Shown here piece after piece: positions 33,800 through 48,815 of a stretch of 64,000 nt of DNA. Location: NCBI RefSeq assembly GCF_900324485.2, contig NC_046653.1:17283285-17347284 (forward strand), in the 5' to 3' direction. A program made the translations under genes and the position numbers. Each line of letters opens with the position of its first letter. The stretch's first letter is position 1. This stretch comes from Mastacembelus armatus (taxonomy: Eukaryota; Chordata; Actinopteri; Synbranchiformes; Mastacembelidae). The notes below the pieces were generated by a model. It did not search any database. It saw only the letters and a program-made list of their open reading frames with translations, and had not been told where the DNA came from.

Positions 33800-33974
33800 G
33801 TGGGCATGATCTACTTTCATTGCTTTGCTTTCGTATCATCGCTGCGGTCCAATCAGACCCCTCTAAAGCGAGACACCGCCAAGATCAGATTGTGAGACGC
33901 GCTGCTGTAGCAAAGCTAGCAACGAGTGGTTAGACGCGGCTAGCAAACAATTTGCTAACTTGTGAAGTGCACCG
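33800..33974 (+). promoter_or_regulatory. tfdp1 promoter and 5' non-coding exon
   Basis: A CCAATCAG box (33849-33856, NF-Y type) lies in a CpG-richer stretch. A good donor, ACCG|GTAAGA, ends the putative non-coding exon at 33974. The next exon begins after TTTCAG at 35894 and holds the ATG. The transcription start is not fixed by sequence alone. Confidence 0.45.
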
Positions 33975-34158
33975 GTAAGATGCATTCATATCGAGCCACC
34001 GTAAAAGAAAATACTTATTATTAGATATGTCTTATTATTGACGAGTTTAAATGCCTCGGGAATATGCTACCACCATGCACAAAGCAAACCATGGTAAAAC
34101 TGCAGCTAATTCTAGCGATGTTGTCGATGACAGCTGTGGATTAGCTAGCTAGCTGCTA

Positions 34159-34170
34159 GCTAACGTTAGC
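34159..34170. promoter_or_regulatory. Palindrome GCTAACGTTAGC in tfdp1 intron 1
   Basis: An exact 12-bp palindrome about 190 bp downstream of the putative first exon, preceded by TAGCTAGCTAGCTGCTA. A one-base variant, GCTAACGTTAAC, is at 35288-35299, also beside TAGCTAGC runs. Confidence 0.6.
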
Positions 34171-35893
34171 GCAGCTCGGCTAACAAAGCTCCGGTGGTTC
34201 GGGCTTCTCCAGCCGGTATAGCGAGTTAGCTCGTCGCTAAAATAAACAGTAGGCATTTCTGACTAGCGAAGTACTAGTGCTGTTACACTAAACACCAAAC
34301 TTTAATGCGTTTTCTAACAAGCTGCTAATTCGTATCTAGCTAACTAACGATAGCCGAGCTGAACGTATAATAACGGTCCGGGCTGAATATAATCGTACTC
34401 GGGTCGATTTGTTTTTTTAATTGATTTTATTTTAATTCCACGATGGTTCATGTCCTAAATTATCAATAAGTAAATAGAAAAGAAAAGAAAATTAACATGT
34501 TACGTACAAATTGCCCCAGTAACTTCAATTTAGCCAAAGTTAGTAATCGAAGGATCGATATTAAAATATTTAGTTTGAGCAGTTGTTGAGATAGTTACTC
34601 TAAGATAATAAAGAATAAACGTTTCCGATATTATGTAGGTTGTTAACTGATAGGGACGTGATAAATATGAAGTCCTCAAATATTTAACGTTACACTAAAC
34701 TAAACATAAATCATTTAATGCTGGTGTTAATTTTCTGCAATATGGGCATTCAAGAAGTAGGAGGGAGATATTTTGGGTGTGAGTTTAAACTCTAAAAATG
34801 AGGAATAAAACAGATCTTGTTTCTGCTCTGTTAACTTCATGTCTGCTTCTTTATTTGATTGAGAGCGATCACTTTTCATACAGCTCCCCTAATCGTCCAG
34901 CAGGGTCGACGCACTGCAAATAAGAAACTTAAGGGAAATAAATAAACACGACGACACTAATAACATACGTTCTCCCTGGATTTAAGTATAAATTTGTTGA
35001 AAAGTGCTTCGACATTACTTAGTTTGTTTCCTGTTTGGACGGGATTTAGACCTCCTCTTCCTCCATTCTCAAATGCCAACAACAACAGCCGTCGAAGAAA
35101 CAGGACAGTGCACTCGTAAGTGCACACAAACACTATATTAACCCCACTCGCCGTGCGAAATGCGCACACATTTCGTAAATGTTAAGCCATACTCAGCTTT
35201 GTCTGAAATATGCAGCACGGAATCAATAAGTGCTAAATCCTATGGTGAAGCCTTTCAAAACGTGCATAAGCTAACTAGCTAGCTGATGCTAACGTTAACA
35301 CTTAACGCTAGCTAGCTGCATTCAACAAAAGGCTGTTGCTGTCGTCGCATATGGGTGCTGTTACTGCTGTATGCTGCTGTAATACATGTTACCATGTGGT
35401 ACTTTAATTTAGACACGTTAATACTTTTGCTTCGGTGTGATTAAGGTGTGCATGTTAGCATGACCTGTAGCAGAAGTTCGATGATGCCTCTCCTCCGGAC
35501 ATGCTCGGTTTCTGAAGTAGGCCTTGTGCACACTTGGCGTTGTAAAAGTTGTGAGCATGCAGGGATGGTTTAATGCGGTGTTTTTCATACACAGTGCATT
35601 TAGGGACACATCTCAGAGGCTCATACAGTTGAGAATGGTCTTAAAATATCTAGTTTCTACCCGTTTGATCTTGGCAGAGGAATACCTGGTAACTGAAGCT
35701 AACAGTAGTGATGTAGCTTTGTGCAGTGTGGGTTGGTAGCAAGCAGTTCAATTGGACCTTAGTTGATAATGTCTAGTTTAATGTAATTGCATATAAAGTA
35801 CGTTTGGCCCCATATTGTAAGGAATGTAATGTTTTTGGTGAAATTGAAAATGAATGAATGTCTATAACCTGTGTTTTTCTCTTTCTGTTTCAG

Positions 35894-38800
35894 GTGTCTG
35901 AAGAGTGAAGAACAGAAGAAATTTCTCTTTTTACACTGAAGCTCAACTCCTCCGGTCCTTTGGGATCATGGCTAAAGATGTAAGTAACTATATGTAAACG
36001 TTTTATATAGGAAGACATTTAGTTTAGTTTGTGTGGCACTTTGGAGGCACACTGTAGCTATGTTTCATTTTGTACATTTTTAGTTTAGCTGGAGCTATCT
36101 AGCGTAGCTTTAGTGTGGTGATAATTAAGCTGTATTAAGTTCCTGTCTTTCACAGGCTGGTCTGATTGAAACAAATGGAGAGCTGAAGGTTTTCATTGAT
36201 CAGAATCTGAGCCCTAGCAAAGGTAGGACTCTATACACAACCTCTATATTTATATATATTTTTTGCAGTACATACAGTCAAGTTTAATTGATTGGCATTC
36301 ATACAAAGAAAATGCTTCTTCATGTACAGGCCCATTTGCTGGTAGCTGGATGTTAAGGTGCAATGGAGTTTCAAGGGAGCTCTACTTATTACTTATCTTC
36401 TCATGTCTTTTATTAGGTGTCCTGTCTTTGGTTACTGTTCAGCCTACAGCTGCCTCTGTAACCAAACAGCTACTACCCAAAACCCTTGGGCCATCCAATG
36501 TGAACGTTACTGCACACATGCAAAATGTGCCCCACATGGTCAGTGACTGTCACCCTCTGTTACAAAGCCAGATTTTTGTGATTTCTTAACCACATTTGTG
36601 TGAATTTATAACCTCTTAGTTCAGCTTTCAAGATTGTCACTGACTTGTAGAACCATCTGTAGTTAGATGTTCTTGTTTGCATGTTTCTGTGTCCTACTGT
36701 TGTGTAAGCCCCTCCATTATCACTGAGGTGACCGGACGGTAGGTGGAAGCAGTTGATCCTAAGCCTATCAACTCTACAGTCAGCAGGATTACACTGAACA
36801 TCCCATTATATACATGGGATGTATACATAACTGAAATCAGCTTATTACTTTAGTGAAGGAATTGATCACCAATCTCCAAGTTACCTCATTTTAGTATTTG
36901 GAAAATGCAAAAGAAACTGAAGCAATGTAACTGATCACTGGGCATGTTCATGGCCAGTAACTGATTAGATGATGAAGGACATTTATAATCTAAACATGAG
37001 ACCAATACATAGCTTTCATAAAAATTTCCTTCAAGTTTTTTTTTTTTTTTTAAGTGTACAGATTGTGTTGACTACACCCTCATCATATACTGAGATTTGA
37101 ATATACAGAGTTCTGAAGAACTCATTCTCTGTTGACACCATTGCAAGATTTCTGCCAATGCTGAGTATTAAGTCTCTTCCTATCTCCTTTATAGGTTATT
37201 GGAACACCACAGAGGCCTACAGTATCAAATACCATTTTGGTAAACAGTCCACATACACCAAGTTCTCAGTTCCTCACTCAGAGTCAACCATCTGATGCTT
37301 CTCCTTGGTCATCAGGGTACGTTTTCAGGGGGTGCTTAAGTTTTTATGTCTGGTCACGTGTTAAATCTGATATCATTTTATACAAAGAAAGAAAGAAAAA
37401 AGTTGGATTTACTAACCATTTGTAACTTAATCTGTTGTCTTGATCTGATTGTCTACAGAAAGCGTGGTAAAAAGGGGGAAAAGAATGGGAAGGGCTTAAG
37501 ACACTTCTCCATGAAAGTGTGTGAGAAGGTGCAGAAGAAAGGAGTAACCACCTACAATGAAGTTGCAGATGAACTGGTTGCAGAATTCAGCTCTTCAGAT
37601 AACCACATGTCACCCAATGACTCAGTGAGTGCTGCAGCTGCATGACATTTTGTCAGAATGATGTTAACCTCGGTGATACAGACATCTTTGGGAAAGGGCC
37701 TTATATAGTTTTAACACATTAGAGATTTTTTTATTGTTTTGAATCCTGTTTTCTTTTTAGCATGTGTATGACCAGAAGAACATTCGGCGGCGTGTGTATG
37801 ATGCGCTAAATGTGCTCATGGCCATGAACATTATCTCTAAAGAGAAAAAAGAAATCAAGTGGATTGGCTTGCCCACCAACTCAGCACAGGAGTGCCAAAA
37901 CCTAGAGGTAGAAACACTGAAGACATTCTTATTAGTCGGTGTTGCCTGTCCACTAATACCCTGTGTTATCAGTCTTAATCATTTTTCTTTTGTGTTTATT
38001 GTAGGTGGAAAGGCAAAGGCGGCTGGAGAGGATTAAGCAGAAACAATCACAGCTTCAGGAGCTCATACTGCAGGTGGGAATGAAATTAGTGCCTGTACTC
38101 GTACTGCATTTGTGGAAGTTTACACATGTACCCTTTATAGCTACGCATCAAGCCACAGCAGGTATTGAGCTATCATGTGATGTCCACAAAAGCTGGGTTG
38201 TTTGTTTACATGTTTATAGAATATGTGTGAGGTTTATAAAACCTCTCCCTTTCATTTCATGGGACTTTTAAGTGCACCTGTATCATTTGCCAGGGTGTTT
38301 AACGAATATGCAACAAAGTTCAATAATATACATTAAATCTGTTTGGCAAACAGCTGGATACATAAGTGCAGTGGCTAAATGTAGCTGAAATGTTTTGCTT
38401 TTGAAGTATATAATTTGCTGTTAAATTCAACTGAAGGCTCTTTGGAAATTTCTCATCTTTCTTTATTCTTGTCTTACAGCAAATAGCTTTTAAGAATCTG
38501 GTTCAGAGGAACAGACAGTCAGAGCAGCAGGCGAACAGACCTCCACCTCCCAACTCCATCATCCACCTTCCCTTTATTATTGTTAACACCAGCAAGAAAA
38601 CTGTCATCGACTGCAGCATCTCTAATGACAAGTAGTCTTCATTTTCAGCACTCTTAATTTGTAAAAGTTTAAAGTTAACTCAAGGGTTTCAACTATTAGA
38701 ACAGTGCAATGATGAAGATTGTCATTATGTTTACCCCTTTAACCAGATCTGAATTTAAGGATTTTGCTTATTGGCATTCTGGATTAGTTGAAGAAAATTT

Positions 38801-39625
38801 GTCAATGCAAACTTTTTTAAAATTTATTTGTTCATTTATTTGTTTGTTTTAAAAATATCATAATTCACCCTTTTGATTTCTTGTGTTCCTCTTGCTCATC
38901 CGCAGGTTTGAGTACTTGTTCAATTTTGACAGCATGTTTGAGATCCATGATGACATTGAAGTGCTGAAACGTATGGGCATGGCCTGTGGTTTGGAGGTGG
39001 GGAAGTGCTCTCCAGAGGACCTGAAGGTTGCACGGAGTCTGGTACCCAAAGCTCTAGAGCCCTATGTTATAGGTCAGTGCTAAAGCTCCTGATGTATGTA
39101 GAGCTCATTTAGTGTTTGTTTTTTGTACAAGCTACTTGTGGCATATCAGTGCTGAGAAGATGGAAAATGGTGAGAGAGAAGTTGCACTGTAGTGTGATTT
39201 GTTTGCACTAACAGCGGCATGGCTCCAGCAGAAGGTGCCAACTCAGGCATTTCTTTTATGTTTTCTTTTTCTCAGAGATGGCAAAGGGTCCTATCAGTAA
39301 TGTCTACATCACTGGAGGATCCTCTGCTAATGGAGCTCGTTACCCTGCAAACAGGTCAGAGGATTTTGTTACAATTTAATCATCCAGTATGAGAGAAAGT
39401 AGATGTTATGTTTACTCTCCTGCTCTGTTACATCATCCATCATGAACGTCTTTTGTAACTGAATAGTCATTGCCCTCTCCTTGCAGTGATGGTTGCACTG
39501 ATGGCACCATGGCATCCAGCTCGAATGACTCTCACTACAGCGGATCTCGTGTGGAGACTCCAGTGTCCTACATGGGGGACGAAGATGACGAGGACGAGTA
39601 TGATGAGAATGACGATGAAGACTAA
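35894..39625 (+). CDS. tfdp1: Transcription factor DP-1 (E2F dimerisation partner)
   Basis: Heterodimerises with E2F proteins to control cell-cycle genes. The first listed exon (35894-35979) has the ATG at 35968. Coding exons: 35968-35979, 36156-36222, 36417-36538, 37195-37316, 37459-37624, 37761-37907, 38005-38073, 38480-38631, 38906-39072, 39276-39354 and 39487-39625, giving 413 aa (human 410). The N-terminal degron-like region [20 protein letters not shown] is followed by the winged-helix DNA-binding domain (about residues 108-200), with [15 protein letters not shown] and the contact motif [14 protein letters not shown]. Next come the coiled-coil and marked-box dimerisation region ([42 protein letters not shown]) and an acidic tail ([16 protein letters not shown]). 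The DP-2 paralogue is less likely, given [23 protein letters not shown], the acidic tail and the neighbours. All phases agree. Confidence 0.96.
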
Positions 39626-41945
39626 CCTGCATCCGCCTTGCCGCTCCAACAAGCACAGTCCTTCAAACCACCTTCACCATGGGAATTTAGTCCCCTAAAT
39701 GTGTGTGTTTCTTTAACTTCTTCCTCTGTTCCCCATGCCTGTATTTCTCTCTGGCTTACTCAGGGGTGTAGATGAATATTGAAAGAACAGAGGTGTATAT
39801 GGCACCCACCTTTTTTTGTGCTCCTGAATCACATGCACCTGCACCACAGCTCTAGGGGAGGTGTTGTACAAGGGAACTGTGGTCTGTGGCCCGGCCACCA
39901 CGGTGAAGTCTTTGTATGTCTAATCCACTTCTCAATAAGCCATCCCACTAAAAATAACCTGTAAAACCTACTGCTGTTGGAGAATGTATAATGTGCTTGT
40001 TTGAATAGTTATTCCAGTTATTTTGCAATGACAAATGGCAGACAAGATGATGATCAAAATGTTCCAAGATGGCCAAAGTGTCTGCGTAACATACCCCGTT
40101 GGTGCAACTCCGTAAATTCTGAATGGCCTGATACAAATGTCATGGCATCCCAGAATGGGGCTCCATAAGATGTGTTGATCTTTTTTGTTTTGTGTTCTGG
40201 GCAATAATTTGAAATGGTTTCAAATCTCCCATTGTGTTGGCTGGCTTCCTTCTGTTCTGTAGGCAGCTGCTTTCCTGATCTCGTTGCTAGTTTAGTTTTT
40301 TTTTTGTTTTGTTTTGTTTTTTTGTATTCCTGGAGTTGAGGATTTCTCCACCTCCCTGTTAACGCCTTGATAGTGTTTACAGAATAATGGCACCAGCAAG
40401 GTAAAGACTTTCATAACCCAGGCTCCTGATAGGTTAAATAAGCTTTGTTTGTTAATTACGTATATGAATCCTACAACGATTGTAGCTTATAGCATCCTTT
40501 AGAGGCCAGTGGTTAGACTTTCAAAAATTATTGATGTAACAATATGTGGTTGTATAGGTCTTGATGTACCCTAAAAAGATCTCCCTTTTAAAACTGAGCA
40601 ACACATGTACTGACTCTTCCAAATACCTTTTCTGTAATCTAATATAAGTTTGCAAATTAAATATAGATTGTTTTAATACATTTGCATCTATAATTTATAC
40701 AAAGTGATTACTGCAACAAAAACTTATTTTTCACAACTGCAGAAACATTGACATACAATAATTTGAGCAACAAGCAGACAGAAATGCCTTAAATTAAAAT
40801 TATTTTATTATAATTTATTATAAGACCTGTGCTTCTTGTAAATTGGTGAAACAGCTGTATTCCTTATAAAGTGGCCTATGAAAATATCAGTGTAGGAAAG
40901 CTCAGTTTTTAAGAGGCTGTGACAGTGTGACTTCTGCGAAAAGAAGCCCACGGAGGCATGGTGGGTTTGGGGAGGTGTCTGCTTGTCAGGGAAACTACAT
41001 GCTACAAACTCAAGAGGGTTGGCTGTGAGGTGAGAACAATTGATTATATGCTTCGTTAGTCACATGCCATAGATCCTGATATGATTCTACCATAGGTTCA
41101 TGTCTGCTGTTAGCAGCTGTTGATATTGAGACTGGGCTCTATTTTCAATGAGTTCTGGCCACATGTTTTTGACATGGAGAACTGATGAGGGTCAAAATGA
41201 AGCACATGCTGCAGGCACCGGATAATTTGAAAGTTTTTATTTTCAGTGTCTGGCTTTGTTGTGGGCTTTGTTAATGAAGCACTAGAACAGGGCAGCGTGT
41301 GTCCTTTAAGCTGTTTTTTCCTATAAGTCTCTTACACCTTTCAGTAATAGTCACGTTTTCTTAATAAATCTTAAAGGGAAGTCGAGCAGTTTTACACACC
41401 AGGTAAACTGTGTGTTTTGCATATATTAGAAAAATGTAGAAAGTTTTTTGTGGCTCTAAAAAAATCTGGGTATGGAATGAACTTCTTAGTTCAGTACAGT
41501 CAGCTCTGAGGCTGGAAGCCTGACATACTAGCCCTTGCTAACCTAAAACACCCAAGTCTGTGAGTTTTGGCAGTTGAGTTGTATTGTGGGTAATTTAGGT
41601 CCCAGGTTTCAACAAGGAAGAAGAATTTGTGGAATAATAAAAGATGTTATCTCATTCTGCCGCATTGACTTTTTTACTGTCTCCGTTGTTAAGCTGATAG
41701 CAGTAGAAGAATAAGGTGCTAAACCGTTAAAACAATACTGACATGCCAATATTATATAATTAAAAGTGCTCTTGGTCACTATTTCCTCAGTCCATACTAT
41801 TCCCCAAGAGTATTTTTTTTAGGTAGTTATACTTTAATATTTTACACTTGCATGCTCCAACAGTGCATTTTATAGATGTAATATTTTATAAATTATAAAC
41901 AATGACCATATCATTCTTGAAATAAAACAATTCCTGTGTATTGTG
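39626..41945 (+). other. tfdp1 3' UTR and tfdp1-grk1 interval
   Basis: Non-coding. Several AATAAA hexamers occur; the last good one is at 41921-41926. No minus-strand exon resembling ATP4B, which occupies this slot in human, could be recognised. Confidence 0.5.
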
Positions 41946-42006
41946 TTTATCTGTGGCCATTCCAATTAACTTCGAGCTTGATCACCTTTCCGAATGTTAA
42001 CTACAC

Positions 42007-42022
42007 GATTACTCTATATAAA
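42007..42022 (+). promoter_or_regulatory. Possible grk1 core promoter
   Basis: TATATAAA at 42015-42022 is preceded by a GATTA core (42007-42011), with a GGATTA at 42152-42157. CRX/OTX sites (TAATCC type) near a TATA box are usual for photoreceptor genes. The ATG is about 390 bp downstream. Start-site data would be needed to confirm it. Confidence 0.3.
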
Positions 42023-42408
42023 TGCCACAATGCTTTGGCAGTTGTGATTTGCCAGCTGATTGACTGGTGAAACCCCTGTTGCATATGCTGCCTGTGCTGT
42101 CCTCTCGCAGCCTGTGCTCACACTCTTTGTCTGGGGTATTAAGGTGTTAGTGGATTAGTGAAAGGTGTTGACTCAGGTGTGGGGTTGTGTGTCTGTGAGT
42201 AACACAGTGCACAAAGTGTGCTGGAATCTAGTTCAGACATCAGTCACAAGAGTCTCTCATGGCTCGCTTTGCTTCTCTCCTGTGATCTGTCTCCTGTTGC
42301 TTCAACCTTTTACTGCCTTGCCCCTAGTTAGCAGCTCTTATCTGCTGTCTTTGTTTTCACTTTGCAATGTCTCTTCTTTGCATTGCTTAATAGTCGCCTA
42401 GACTCAAC

Positions 42409-45780
<3,372 letters not shown>

Positions 45781-46656
45781 TCACTGAAATAACTTGAGAA
45801 AACATCAGTTATACAGTGTATAGAGTTTCACTTCTTATCTGGCATGAAGATTCAAACACTCTGGACAGACGCAAGTCACGGCTGAACTTTTGAATCCAAA
45901 ACTAAAACAGTTTGCGACTCTAAATGGAGGCAGAATGGACTCAACCACAGATCTAGCACTGAAAAGTGAAAATTCTCTGTATCCTCATTATCCTCAGTTG
46001 TCCCTAATGTTGCTCCATTACATTCTATTAACCTTAGCTTTCCTTTCCCCCTTCACTTTCTCTGTGTGCTCATGTGTAAAATTAAAGTCACATTTATACC
46101 CTGGGTTAGTTAGTTATGTCAAACCTGTGGTGGTGACAGTCACATGTTGAACATATATATATGCTATTTAATGCAAAATGCTTTTGTTTTCTTAGCTTTT
46201 ACTTCTTTGCAGGCATATTAAATGGTTTTCAAGACACCAGAAATATAAAGTTTTACAGAATTTTCTTAATATTATTGTTAATAACTCACTTTCTGCACTT
46301 ATAACCAAATGCACCTTTGAAATATATGTATGACAGTTGTCATGACACACATTTGACTATAGGAGAAATTTCCACAGCAAATCAAAAATTTGTGAACAAC
46401 AAAAAATGAAACAGCAAATGTCTGAAGAAATACTGGTAAATAAACAGCTTACTGACATGGTAGTTTTAATCAGGAACTTAATTTTTGCTTTGTACTTGAC
46501 ACCTTTTAAAGTGATGCCCAGACTGTCATGTAAATAGATTAAAACCAGATTTTTCTATAGACTGACTTCAATCAGTGAGAGGAAAATGGAATTTCCTGTT
46601 TTCTTTTATGATCAGTCAACACAACACTTTGAACTTTTTAGAAAACTCCCCCTCAG
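45781..46656 (+). other. grk1 3' UTR and grk1-mettl21 interval
   Basis: Non-coding, AT-rich. AATAAA at 46439-46444 probably ends grk1. The minus-strand methyltransferase stop is at 46657-46659, so the two genes are convergent and close. Confidence 0.45.
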
Positions 46657-48815
46657 TCACTGCTTTGCAGTGGCCTTGTATATCCGCACCTCCTCCTGTG
46701 GGAGCTCAGTGAGCAGCGTGGTGTTGAAACTGCTCTCAAAGCTCTCTGTGAACTTCAGGTCTGACTGGAACCGGATCTTATTGGCCCACAGCAGCGTGGT
46801 TTGACTTCCCGGTCGGCAAAAGTGACGCATCGTTTCCAGCAGTTTGTCAAGGGAGTCGTGGTGATAGACCACATCAGCCGCGAGCACGTAGTCGTAGTGG
46901 TAGGACGAGCAGGGAAAGTCTCGTTCCAGGTCTTGACCCCAGGTGAGGGCAGTAACCTGAGGGGTGTAGCGGCAGCGGCCCTTGGTGTTTCGCAGAAGGT
47001 TAAAGGTCAGGTTAGGCAAGATGTCTGGCAGGTCAGTGGCCGTCACCCAAGCCCCTGGAAAAGAGCATGGAAAAAGCAGACATCTGAAGTACATCTAGAA
47101 CGTCTTTAGATAGAAACTCTGAAAAGACTACATCTACTTATTTTGTATGAATTAAATTACGTATTTATACTGAGCGTCTTTCATTATGAATCATCAGAAA
47201 AGAAAGTAATGTGAGATCATATAAAACATACACTTGTATTTGTGGATAATAAAACAAAGCCATCTTTGCCCTGCTGAATTAAATGCACATACAGTATTTT
47301 AAATGATTGTGTTATTATTGGTGTGCATTTTTTTGTACTTATGTGTCTTTTCAGAAGTGTGATTATATTGTGTGTTATTTGTCCTAAGGTAGGATATATG
47401 TGAGTGGATGCAAGTCATGAATTTGTTGGTAAAATTTCTATTAATTCTGCTTTGAGTATATCATCAGTGCTGTGTGGTCCTTGGTCTCTTCGGCAGAACC
47501 AGAGGCTTATGTAGGAGCAGAATAGACATGTAGGCCAGAGTTTAAAGTCAGTAATGTTTATGTTGATGTGGTTGCGGCTCAGTGGTTGTAAATTAATGGG
47601 TTTTGTCTACTTGCACAGAAAACAGTGGAAACAGTTCTGGAGAATTGATGTTTTGTTTGATGTGCAATGTATTGACACTTGCAGTATGTTTCCACTGCAG
47701 GCTTTATAGGGGGAGCAAAGGATGACACTGTCAGTCCAATAGTCACTTTGTTCAACTTGCAATGCAAGAAATTTGTGGTGGGAGGTTTGTCATGGTCCTC
47801 AAACAATTAATCTCAGTGTTTTTATTGACCGTCGGACGGTTCATTTGCTTCCACCACCAGACTGAAACGTCTGTTTTGCATGAAAGATCAGCAAGTATCC
47901 ACATTCACTGCATATTTATGCACCCTTTGTAAATCAGCCAACAGAAAGAATGAAAGAAAGAACGTATAGAACGAAAGAAATAAAAAATACCATCTTATGT
48001 AAAATATCAGGATTAATAGTTTTTTTATTACAAATTTTTAGAACAACTGTCTTATTGTTGGCATCTGCATGTAAAAAAAATTAGATTCAGGCTGTTTTGA
48101 GTTATGCCTTGTGAAATTCTTATTGTTTCATACATAAAGTACATACTGTGTAAAGTGTAAGTGGGTTTCATTATTAGACTTACCAAGCAGGCTTGCCACT
48201 ATGCAGAGTAAACCAGTCCCAGCTCCGATCTCCAGCACAGCGTTGTCCCTCAGGTTCACTTGTTGCTGGTTATTCTCCAAGAACTGGCACAAAGCTATTG
48301 CCTGCAGAACAAATTCTCTTTATTACACCTGCAACAACAAAGCCAGCAAAAGTACAGTAAGACGCCATCATGGTAGGACATACCCCAGGCCAGGTCAGGG
48401 CACCATAAGTGTCCATAGACTCGTGGATCGTTATGTAATGACCAGCAAAGTAAAAGGACTCCATTCCCAGTGTGTAGTAAACACTGGGCTCCCAGGTGTT
48501 CCTCCTGCCCAGAGCTTCTCCTGTCAGTGCGTTTTGATTCATTAATGCTGTGGGGCAGGACTGGACGTGTTACAGACCTATAGACTTGAACAGTACAATC
48601 TCAGTTGTGTTCTGTTGCTCCGTCCTCTGATATACACACTAGACCAGTGATGATAGAGTAGAATTCATTAGCTGACATGACCAGACATGACAGTTCAATG
48701 CTAATTTACCTTCACCTTTGGCTTCATGCTTCACCTGTAGTTTCTCATCATTCGCCTCCATCTGCTTTACTGGAGTCTGTCGTGTGGCTTGACTGACTTT
48801 GGACAATCTCTCCAT
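46657..48815 (-). CDS. METTL21C/METTL21E-type protein-lysine methyltransferase
   Basis: Class I (seven-beta-strand) S-adenosylmethionine-dependent methyltransferase; METTL21C-type enzymes methylate lysines of proteins in muscle. Four exons in transcript order: 48815-48710, 48547-48384, 48301-48184 and 47054-46657, giving 261 aa. The N-terminus (MERLSKVSQATRQTP..) is variable in the family. Then come FYFAGHYITIHES, TYGALTWPG, motif I VLEIGAGTGL (about 112-121), TATDLPDILPNL at about 134-145, and the DVVYHH signature of the METTL21 group (substrate-side D-x-x-Y). A non-coding first exon probably ends at the donor near 49583-49584 (TTCTGACAG|GTATG), spliced to 48827. C and E members are close paralogues and I cannot choose between them by eye, so no symbol is given. 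Confidence 0.88.
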
